From contig JAGRHQ010000012.1 of the NCBI GenBank assembly GCA_020444905.1, forward strand, positions 1 to 36,281: 36,281 bases of DNA, read 5' to 3'. Both the position numbers and the translations under genes were made by a program. This document shows, piece by piece, positions 1-8,100 of this stretch; position 1 is the stretch's first letter; each line of letters begins with the position of its first letter. Below the pieces are notes generated by a model. The model had not been told where the DNA came from. It searched no databases and was given only the letters and a program-made list of their open reading frames with translations. This DNA comes from Candidatus Competibacteraceae bacterium (GTDB taxonomy: Bacteria > Pseudomonadota > Gammaproteobacteria > Competibacterales > Competibacteraceae).

Positions 1-786
1 AACCTGTTCCAACTGTGTTTGACGCTCAGCCGCAAGCCGACTTTGGTTATCACGGGCAGTGACCAAGGCCGCAATCATCTCATTGGCATGATTCATCTGC
101 CGATGTAAATCAGCCAACTGCTCCTGTAATCGCAAGGCGCCAATCCGCTGAGCGTTACGCTGCATCAGCAATGTTGCCCAGGGATACAACGTATCCGGTT
201 CCTCGCCTGCCTGATCAAAACCGACATCAATCAATTCAATGGCTGCTTTTGCAACCGCAACATCGTCCACGTACAACTCGGAAAGAGAACCGCCACACAA
301 CAAAATCCAGGCAAAGCTTTGCAACATGGCGCTCGGCGCAGAATGGCACAACTCCCGACCTAGCCCTGGTGCATCCAGGATCAATACATGATTCTCATGC
401 TCATCCAACGCCAACTGCTCAATCGCTTCGCTTAGTGAGCGCGCTGGAACATCCACCTGACCGACCACGCGCAGATTAGGCGCACACTCAAAGAGCGCCC
501 GCGGCGTTCGCAAACTGCTATATCGGAGATTATTCAACACCTGCAAGGTCGTCCGCGACGACGAATCCGGCGTAACCGCCAGAGACCACACCTCCTCGCC
601 CCGATCTGCCCGAACCCGTCGGGCTAATTCCTCCGCCTGCCGGGGATGGGCCTCAACCAGCACCAGACGTCGACTGCCTAGCTGTCGCAGAGCAGGCAAA
701 TCCGCACCGTCGCCCGCGCCCACCACTAAAGTAACACCAAACTTCAGCGAGCTGTTCCGCACAATCTGTTGTAACAAGGTATCCAT
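1..786 (-). CDS. FkbM-like methyltransferase-fold protein with coiled-coil tail (partial)
   Basis: This is a 262-residue N-terminal fragment that runs off the left edge of the window. It starts at ATG 786-784, and its ATG shares a base with the TGA of the upstream TPR gene (TGATG), so translation is probably coupled. A Rossmann-type motif VVGAGDGADLPAL (residues 21-33) is followed by LVEAHP. Farther on, a segment reading VPARSLSEAIEQL and then HVLILDAPGLG resembles the FkbM layout of a TLD-type segment followed by a KiDvEG motif, but the acidic KiDvEG residues are altered. Catalysis is therefore uncertain and the fold may be degenerate. The last 50 visible residues, from about 210 on, are rich in Q, E, R, A and L and look like the start of a coiled coil. 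As the last visible gene of the glycan operon it probably modifies sugars or scaffolds the other enzymes. That role is inferred from its neighbours. Confidence 0.6.
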   Translation of the reverse strand, partial: MDTLLQQIVRNSSLKFGVTLVVGAGDGADLPALRQLGSRRLVLVEAHPRQAEELARRVRADRGEEVWSLAVTPDSSSRTTLQVLNNLRYSSLRTPRALFECAPNLRVVGQVDVPARSLSEAIEQLALDEHENHVLILDAPGLGRELCHSAPSAMLQSFAWILLCGGSLSELYVDDVAVAKAAIELIDVGFDQAGEEPDTLYPWATLLMQRNAQRIGALRLQEQLADLHRQMNHANEMIAALVTARDNQSRLAAERQTQLEQV

Positions 787-1847
787 CAGGCGCGCTCGCT
801 CAGCAAAGCCTCGGCATCCGCCAGCACTAGCTCCAGCAACCGCCGAGCCTTATCAAATTCCGGCAACTCGCTCAAACCTGGCAAAGTTGTATCATACACA
901 GGCGGCGTTTGCTGCATCAGCAATTGTCCTAATTTATCAGCAATTATCACCTGATCCGGATACTCAATCATCCGTTGCTTTAATAACACTACTGCTGCAT
1001 CGATTTCCCCTCGCGCTGCTAGCGCATCGGCGCGCATTGGAATGGATTGCTTCTGCATCTCGGTCAGCCAGATCTGAATTGCCGCATTATCGGGTTGCAA
1101 TTCCAAAGCGACTTGATAAGCGTCTTCAGCCTCTGGAAACTGACCCAGCAACCGTTGTGCGTGACCCATCCCTAAATGCGCCCAAGGAAACCGTAAATCC
1201 GCTGTCGCCGCTGCTCGATATGCCTCCAGCGCCTGGGTATATGCGCCTTCCAGCAGCCAGGTCTCGCCGATTTTGCAATGACCCAGCGCACAATCGCCAA
1301 CCGGTTCAAACACCTTCATATAGGCTTCCCGGGCTTCGGCGAATCGACCGATTTCCTGTAACAGACTGGCGTGGCGATAGGCCAAGATTAACTCGCCTGA
1401 TTGCCTTTTATGAGCAGTAAACGCCGGTTGCTCCAGCAGCGTTTCAAAAAAACGCATCCCTTCCTGGCGCGTCAAAACATCAAACGGCTGGGTCTTGACC
1501 GGCGCATCGAAAACCTGCGGACTACCCTCAAGAAGTACGCTCGTTTCCGCATCCCGCGCGTAAAGATAATGTGTCTCCCCATCAAACAATTCATAAGATA
1601 AAGTCAATAAAAAATGACATCTACCATCGCCAATGCCCGCCGCCAGCAAATCCTCCCGCAATCGATCAGCGAGACCACTCGCGACGACCTCGCCTGTATC
1701 GGAGACAATTTCAATGGTCAGGCGTCGATCTGGTTTCGTCGGAATATGCGCCCAGCCCAAGGCGCACCCTTCCGCAACCATATCGAAGGCGCCAACTATA
1801 ACGGGATGGGACGCCAAATCAGCAAGCGGTTGAAATTGTTCAATCAT
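786..1847 (-). CDS. Beta-domain plus TPR protein of the glycan operon
   Basis: This 353-residue protein has two parts. Residues 10-115 form a beta-rich module with the pattern GAFD...GCALGWAHIP...LTIEIVSDTGEVVASGLADRLRxDLLAAGIGDG. That module recurs in proteins carrying large bacterial glycosyltransferases, including the 1527-residue enzyme of this operon. Residues 150-330 carry TPR-like helix pairs, for example ALEAYRAAATADLRFPWAHLGMGHAQ cut across repeats near 210-230 and FPEAEDAYQVALELQPDNA near 235-255. There is no signal peptide, no membrane segment and no catalytic motif. The ATG at 1847 overlaps the stop of the upstream GT4 gene by four bases (ATGA). It probably acts as a cytoplasmic adaptor or substrate-binding partner for the glycosyltransferases, but this is an inference. 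No specific function is known to me. Confidence 0.7.
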   Translation of the reverse strand: MIEQFQPLADLASHPVIVGAFDMVAEGCALGWAHIPTKPDRRLTIEIVSDTGEVVASGLADRLREDLLAAGIGDGRCHFLLTLSYELFDGETHYLYARDAETSVLLEGSPQVFDAPVKTQPFDVLTRQEGMRFFETLLEQPAFTAHKRQSGELILAYRHASLLQEIGRFAEAREAYMKVFEPVGDCALGHCKIGETWLLEGAYTQALEAYRAAATADLRFPWAHLGMGHAQRLLGQFPEAEDAYQVALELQPDNAAIQIWLTEMQKQSIPMRADALAARGEIDAAVVLLKQRMIEYPDQVIIADKLGQLLMQQTPPVYDTTLPGLSELPEFDKARRLLELVLADAEALLSERA

Positions 1848-3112
1848 GGTCTTACATCTGTTGTCGTTTTTCCCGAATAAATGGCTCGATGATTTTCCAA
1901 AGACTGATCAACAGTTATTGGAACGAGCGTATTGCGATGCAGCTTATCCCACGTTTCAGGCTCTAACGTCCTCATCATCGCCTCGGCTAAACTGGCCGGC
2001 GACCGGCAAACAAAGCGCCACCCATCTACCTCATGCCGCACCTTCTCCCGCATCCCGCCGACATCGCTACAAATCACCGGCCGACCGTACTTAAAAGCCT
2101 CCTGAATCACCAACGGCGAGTTTTCCCACCAAATTGAAGGCACAACCACGGTATCCACCATCGCCAATAACCCTGGCAACTGCTCTGGCTGATAAGATCC
2201 ATGAAACACTACGCAATATCCAAGCTGTTTTCTTAGCGCCGCAATCGTTTGCTGAAAGGTTTCGGGCTGATTCTCAATGCCTCCACCAAACACCTGAACC
2301 CTGATCCTTTTCCGGATCGCTTTGGGCAAAAAAACCAGTGCCTCCAGTAACACATCCAACCCCTTAAACCGATTGATTTGCCCAAAATAGGCAAACTCAC
2401 CCCGCATTTCCGATGCTCGCAATACTCGCGGCAGCAACTTGTCCACCGGCGGTTGACCATTCTCGATGACTGTAATGCGCTCCTCAGCAAGGCCCCAACG
2501 CACATAAACCTGCTTCAAAAAATGACTCGGCGCTACAAAGGCATCCACCCTTGCTAGACACGCCCGGAATAATCGTTCTCGCAGAAAGAAATCCTCGGGT
2601 TGTTTACCAATGTCACGAAAACAATATGCACAGCGTGGCGGACTCGATTCCGTACACAATTCTTGCGTTTGTCGCATGATCATCTGTCCATCGTTTGCGC
2701 AAATCGCCAAATACTCATGCAACGTCAATATGATCCGCACTGGTCGAGTCATCGTCTGACGATAATGCGCCGCTTGCAAAATGCAAGAGACCCCAAGATG
2801 CAAGTAATGATGGAAATGGATCACCTCCGGCTGCAACCGCTCCAGCAATTCCTGGAAATCCTTCCATACCAGACGTCGATCGGGTGGCGCCATCAAGAAA
2901 TAATCCGTCATTGGCGAGAACCACAATATTTCCCGCTCTCGCAGCGTCGAAAACGGCGTTCCGCCATACGCCAAACTTTGCTCCCGATGGGCCGCCAGAA
3001 ACCAGGCATCCTCACCTCGTCGCCGGAGCGCAATAAACATCTGATACGCGACCAGCTCCGCGCCGCCCTTGGCAAAATCAGGATGGCCATGCGCAATAAT
3101 CAACACACGCAT
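1844..3112 (-). CDS. Glycosyltransferase family 4 (GT-B fold)
   Basis: This 422-residue protein is a complete GT-B glycosyltransferase. The N-terminal acceptor domain opens with MRVLIIAHGHPDFAKGGAE, the usual glycine loop of GT4 enzymes. The C-terminal donor domain has AYFGQINRFKGLDVLLEAL (about 241-259) and the E-x7-E pair E330/E338 in WENSPLVIQEAFKYGRP, followed by DVGGMRE. These are the nucleotide-sugar binding hallmarks of retaining GT4 enzymes. A small cysteine group (C153, C161, C164) lies between the domains and may be structural. The ATG at 3112 directly abuts the TAA of the upstream GT2 gene, and the stop overlaps the next start by four bases, so it belongs to the operon. The donor and acceptor sugars cannot be read from the sequence. 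Confidence 0.9.
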   Translation of the reverse strand: MRVLIIAHGHPDFAKGGAELVAYQMFIALRRRGEDAWFLAAHREQSLAYGGTPFSTLREREILWFSPMTDYFLMAPPDRRLVWKDFQELLERLQPEVIHFHHYLHLGVSCILQAAHYRQTMTRPVRIILTLHEYLAICANDGQMIMRQTQELCTESSPPRCAYCFRDIGKQPEDFFLRERLFRACLARVDAFVAPSHFLKQVYVRWGLAEERITVIENGQPPVDKLLPRVLRASEMRGEFAYFGQINRFKGLDVLLEALVFLPKAIRKRIRVQVFGGGIENQPETFQQTIAALRKQLGYCVVFHGSYQPEQLPGLLAMVDTVVVPSIWWENSPLVIQEAFKYGRPVICSDVGGMREKVRHEVDGWRFVCRSPASLAEAMMRTLEPETWDKLHRNTLVPITVDQSLENHRAIYSGKTTTDVRP

Positions 3113-4489
3113 TTACGCCGCCTCTCCGCACAGGCGGCTCAACACCGTATCCCAGCGCTGCGTATGCCGCCAGCAGTTATAAGCCGTTACCTTCTGCCGC
3201 CAGTCCTCCGCGCCGGCCAACCTCTGAGACTGACGCTCCAGGTGATAAAGCATTACATCCCGGATCAGATAATTCCTTCGTCCCTTCAACAACAGCTTGA
3301 GGCACAAATCCGAATCCTCGAAATCGCCGATGATATAACCCTCATCAAACCCTCCCGCAGTCACCAGAAAATCCTCCCGGCTGATCCACAAACAGGCCGC
3401 CGTCACCGCCGGAACCAGCGCGACAGGAGCAACCGGCGCATCAGAAACCGGCAACCCCTTGCCCGGATGGGTATTAATCCACAAATGATCCAGGAACGGA
3501 AACCGCTCAAAACGCATGCCGTCATGTTGAACCGACCCATCCGGAAACAGCAATCGCACACCGAGCGCCCCGCAATCTGGTAGTTGCCGATGCGTCGCCG
3601 CCAGCGCCTGCACCCAACCAGGTTGATCTGGAAATACATCGGAATTCAACAACACCAAATGTCTGCTTCGCGCCACCCGCGCCCCAACATTATTCGCCCC
3701 CGCATAACCCAGATTCACCGGATAAGTCAGCGTCTTGAACGGCACGCCATACAATGGCGCTACTTCATGGCAAAGCCTCGTAAAAGAATCCTGGAGTTTC
3801 GGGTCATCCAGCACATAAATCAGCTCGACCTCAGCGCGGAACTGCGCATCCAGCCCAAACTCACATAGTTGGTGCTCCATCAAATCCAGTCGTCCATAAA
3901 GCGGCGCGATCACCGACGCGATTGGCTGTTTTGGCGCGCTCCCATACTCCCGAACCTCCGGCGTGACTGTCACCGAATTCGGCAAATCCAGAGTCGCCAT
4001 CGCCGGAGCAATCTGCCGCCCCATCCACTCCCGCATCCGCGTCGAATGGATATTGATATGTTTCAATAATCGCTTCGCCGTTTCCAGCGGTCGCATTCCC
4101 TGCGCTGGCATTTTGCGAATTTCCAGGTGATACAACAACTCGCCATCGCAGGCTACGGCCAAGCGTTTTTCCTGAAACCGCAACGCACCATCCGGAACGA
4201 ACACCATGAATCCAGCATCTTCGTAGCGAAGCTGCGGATCAAAACCTTTTGCCGCCACGATATCCGGCCGCGGATACCGACACGCATGCCGTAAGATGTC
4301 GTAGCGTTCAGTGTCCGGACCCAGCCAAATTTCCTGCGCCTGCTTCCCAGTCCCGGCAATCCAGCCGACTACGAACAACCCCGTCTCCCCGACTGGAAAG
4401 ATATCATCGATTACAGCCTGGCATCTCGCCAGGGACAACTCGCGAGCATTCGCAACGGATGATCTCATCGGCTGAACCGGCTCATTCAT
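3113..4489 (-). CDS. Glycosyltransferase family 2 with N-terminal accessory domain
   Basis: From ATG 4489 this is a 458-residue protein. I prefer this start because it makes an ATGA overlap with the upstream methyltransferase stop, the same arrangement seen at other junctions of the operon. An in-frame ATG at 4516 would add nine residues. Residues 25-125 form a beta-rich accessory module (VIDDIFPVGETGLFVVGWI) related in pattern to the modules in neighbouring proteins. Residues 190-440 are a GT-A domain with ASVIAPLYGRLDLMEHQL, then NLGYAGANNVG, the metal-binding-type motif LNSD (281-284) and GDFEDSDLCLKLLLKG, the acceptor-side acidic motif. This layout is typical of rhamnosyl- or general O-antigen/S-layer GT2 enzymes. 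The substrate is unknown. It probably acts at the cytoplasmic membrane face. Confidence 0.88.
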   Translation of the reverse strand: MNEPVQPMRSSVANARELSLARCQAVIDDIFPVGETGLFVVGWIAGTGKQAQEIWLGPDTERYDILRHACRYPRPDIVAAKGFDPQLRYEDAGFMVFVPDGALRFQEKRLAVACDGELLYHLEIRKMPAQGMRPLETAKRLLKHINIHSTRMREWMGRQIAPAMATLDLPNSVTVTPEVREYGSAPKQPIASVIAPLYGRLDLMEHQLCEFGLDAQFRAEVELIYVLDDPKLQDSFTRLCHEVAPLYGVPFKTLTYPVNLGYAGANNVGARVARSRHLVLLNSDVFPDQPGWVQALAATHRQLPDCGALGVRLLFPDGSVQHDGMRFERFPFLDHLWINTHPGKGLPVSDAPVAPVALVPAVTAACLWISREDFLVTAGGFDEGYIIGDFEDSDLCLKLLLKGRRNYLIRDVMLYHLERQSQRLAGAEDWRQKVTAYNCWRHTQRWDTVLSRLCGEAA

Positions 4490-5193
4490 AACACCGTCTT
4501 CAACGCATAGGCCCATAGGTCATAACAAGTCCCCGCGCGCACTCGCACTTCCTTAAAGCCCGCCGCTAACAGCGACTCCCCAAGAGACTTCGCATCAAAT
4601 CCGTTTCGATGCGCCATGAACCGATTACCTGCCGCCAACGACTTGCGATGTCCATAGAGCATATCCAGCGCCGTAATCGGCCCCATCGGCGACTGATAGA
4701 CCGTCTCGCACAACCGGCCTATCGCCACTAACTGTGCTACCGCCTGTAAATCCGGCAAGGTGATCAAGGCAAACCCATCGGCTTTCAACACTCGATACAT
4801 TTCCTGTAACGCTAAAGGCGCTTCATGCGCTTCCAGATGCTCCAAGTTATGCGACGACCACACCGCATCCACCGATGCATCCGCCACCGCGCTCATATCC
4901 GCAGAAGAAGCTACAATATCCGGACGCACCGCCGGATCGATATCCAGCCGGATCTCCCGCCACGCTTCGCCGCGAAATACGGCTGGCAAGCGCTCGGGAC
5001 CCGCCGTTCCACAACCGACATGCAAAAAGGATTTTTGTGGCGGCGATGCAGACGCACTGTCTGGAGGCAACTCATTCCCTTCTGCAAGCGGGCGGGCGAT
5101 CGGAAGAGAAGACTTATCCGGGGTTTCCTCCGGGGTTTCCGCGGTTTCAGCCGGTTCCGCACATTCGACAGTCTCACCCAAGTCATCGCTCAT
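4486..5193 (-). CDS. Class I SAM-dependent methyltransferase (Methyltransf_11 type)
   Basis: This 235-residue protein has the SAM-binding motif I LHVGCGTAGPERLP at residues 57-70, an acidic LDID strand end at 83-86, SSHNLEHL at 113-120 and the post-motif EMYRVLKADGFALITLPD. This pattern matches small-molecule and sugar methyltransferases of the UbiE/Methyltransf_11 group. The first 50 residues are an acidic, low-complexity tail rich in E, T, P and A that is not needed for the fold. The start could therefore lie inside it, but no better start is visible. The gene begins three bases after the stop of the 1527-residue glycosyltransferase and overlaps the following GT2 gene by four bases. It probably methylates a glycan or glycan precursor, possibly as a chain-capping step. 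That role is inferred from the operon. Confidence 0.85.
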   Translation of the reverse strand: MSDDLGETVECAEPAETAETPEETPDKSSLPIARPLAEGNELPPDSASASPPQKSFLHVGCGTAGPERLPAVFRGEAWREIRLDIDPAVRPDIVASSADMSAVADASVDAVWSSHNLEHLEAHEAPLALQEMYRVLKADGFALITLPDLQAVAQLVAIGRLCETVYQSPMGPITALDMLYGHRKSLAAGNRFMAHRNGFDAKSLGESLLAAGFKEVRVRAGTCYDLWAYALKTVL

Positions 5194-5196
5194 CGA

Positions 5197-8100
5197 TCAC
5201 CCCTCCACATTGCGAGGCGTCCTCCGAAACGGCGGCAACGCCAATCCCCCAAAAGGTCCCACGCTCCAATCTCCATTCAGAGACGGATGATAGCATGGAT
5301 CAACGCCCGCTAACCGTCCCGCCCAGCGCCGCCGCACATTCGCCTGCTCACGCTGGGCGCGTGCGATCTTTTCGGGACGATCCTCTTTACCCCGGCTGGC
5401 TGACTCCCGATGCATTAATCGCGCAAACGGCGTCCATACTACGGTCAAGCCCCGTTCCCGCAACCGTAGACAAAAATCCACATCATTGAACGCTACAGGA
5501 AAGGCCTGCTCATCCAGACCACCGAGCGCCACATAATCCGCTTTTTTTACCAACAAACACGCAGCCGTCACTGCGCTCTGTCGCCGGACCAGATGATTAA
5601 ACCCCAGATAACCCGGATCGCGGTCATGCCAGGCATTTCCAACATGCGCCGCCAATCCCTCAATGCCTACCGTAACCCCGCCATGCTGCACCATGCCATT
5701 TGGCCATAACAGTTTGGCCCCCACCGCGCCCACGCCTGGACGCAACAATTGACTCACCATCTCCCGCAACCAGCCGGATTCCAGCACCTCAATATCATTA
5801 TTCACCAACCCGACAATCGTCCCACTGGCTACTGCAACCGCCCGGTTGTTAATCGCCGAATAATTAAACGGATATGGATGCGCCAGTACGCGCACTCCTT
5901 GACTGACGGCAGTCGCCAATACCTCACGGGTCTCCGCCTCAATCGAGTCGTTATCGACCACCACAATCTCCAGATTCGGATAATCCGTCCGATTTAACAA
6001 TCCTTCCAAACAAGCCCGCAATAACTTCGGCTGATCGCGCGTTGGCACGACCAAACTCACTTTGGGCAACTCTGGCAACGGCCAAACCACCTGACTCAAC
6101 CCTGGCCAATCCACTAACGGTTTCACCAGCGCGCCCGGCGCTTGTCGAGCAGCCAACCACTGCAACGCCGCCAACCGGGATTTATCCAATGGTCCTTCCT
6201 GCGGCCAATGGGGCGCATCCCGCCGCCGGTGATACAACACTCGCGGCCCATGAGCTACCCGACCGCCGCCAGCAACCACGGCCGCCAGCAACCACGGCCA
6301 ATCCGGCTCGACGCCCGAAGCACCCTCCTTTGCAAAAGGCTCCTCGAAAGTTCTTCCCTTTGCAAAAGGAGGGTCAGGGGGGATCTTCCTCAACAACTCC
6401 AGCGCTGCCCACAACGTCCGCACTCGAAACACCGACCCTGTTGACACCAGATCCACGCCAAAAAACAACTCGAGATCCCAGGCCGGTTTAAACCACGGAT
6501 GGGTTCGCTCACCCTCTGGCCCCTCCTGATCACAATCGGCATACCCCCAGGCAATCCCGGGATCCGCGAGCAGCGCCACCAGATGATCCAGCGCATGAGA
6601 GGTCAAATGATCACCCACCCACAATGGGACCAGCAACGCCTCTTCTCCCAATGTAGCCAGCGCTGTTTCCAAAGCGCTCCGCAACTCGCCGGCGGCAGCC
6701 CGCCATATCTTGACTGCCGGCAGACGCTGGTTAGCCAGGCTCACCTTGCTGACCGTCATCTCTGCCTCGGTTCCCTCCCCCAACAATAGCACTCCGATCT
6801 TTCCGGAGGTCGCTGGCATTGCTCCCGGTTGCTCAAAGGTTGCAAACCAATCTGGATAATGAACGAACCCCGCGTTGCGCGGCGAACGCCGATCTTGCGA
6901 TATCGCCAAATTCACCAGCAACGCCCGCGCCGGATCAGCATCTACCTCCGGCCAAAGACGATCAACCAGCGCCGCCAGTCCCTCGGGATGGCAACACACC
7001 GAAATAGGGCTATCAGTCAGGGAATGTCCTCGATCCGACTCCAGGAACAACTCATGACGTTTTCCGTCCGCCAGCGACCAAGGTAAATCAATAGTAAATC
7101 CATGATCATCCGAGGGTCGACTCGCCAAAGCAGGATGACGCTGATTCGCTATCGCTCGAACCAGCACCTGGCCACCCTCCCGAACTGACACCTCGACATG
7201 ACGGTCCGGGGTTACCGGATCCCAAACCCAGCCGACGATCTGCAATCCACCACTAAACCAGGCTTGAGAAGCTGGTGGCGGCGCTGGCGATTCCTGGCGC
7301 TCCGACAACATCAGCGCACCGGGCAACCACGGTCCTTGATTCGTCACCCGCACTGCGATCCGCCGCGCCCGGCGCAACTGCCCCGGACGTAATGACAAAG
7401 CAAACCCATGAAATCCATCGCCCTCGCTGACAGCTCCCTGAAATTGATCAGCCCGCGCCACTGCCACGACTGCCTCGTCTACATGCGCTTCCACGCAAAG
7501 TCGCACATCCGCTGCCGCCCGATCCAACACCCAACCATGCAGCACATCTCCGGCTAACCCGGTCAACTCCCCGATGATCGTATTAAACGCCTCTTGTGGA
7601 GAAGCGCTGGGGTAGGGGGGTGAAGCGAAGGGAGCAGGAAACGGCAACACCACCGCACCTGCTTCCTCGCCTACCGCCGATGGCGGCGCATACAGTGGCA
7701 ACTTCAAGCGGTTGGCCAATGCAGGCGCCATCCAGCCTGCTCCCGGATCATCATCCAGGCTCACTGCCGCTTGGCCACCCGCCAGACGAGCAAGTTCGGA
7801 TATCGGCACATCGCGAATGATCGGCAGACGAAACACCTGCCCTGTCGCCTGAAGCTCCTGCTCCCAAGGCGTCGCCTCCGTTAACAACAGGAAGGGTCCG
7901 TTATTCAAGGCAAAATGGCGGGCCAGCGCCAGCCAGCGTCCAGCAATCCGCGCCGAATCCAACCGGTCGGCAATCACCACCGCTGATGACGACGCCAATT
8001 TCTCCCTGTCACCCAGAGGGGAAGTAATTTTGACCGATGAGACGACTTGTAACTGCGCTTGCGGATGCGCCGCTTTATAGCGTGGCAAGAGCGCCTGAAA

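Noticed and set aside
2600..3583. Long plus-strand open frame opposite the GT4 and GT2 genes
   Set aside because: It is antisense to two clear glycosyltransferase genes, is basic and low in hydrophobic pattern, and has no family resemblance.
7595..7650. G-rich stretch in the large glycosyltransferase gene that resembles another inserted repeat
   Set aside because: No clear inverted arms. Its peptide is just proline- and serine-rich, so it may be a normal linker.
8000..8045. Possible repeat with CTCCCT and AGAGGGG arms in the same gene
   Set aside because: Pairing is too imperfect to support an element without finding other copies.
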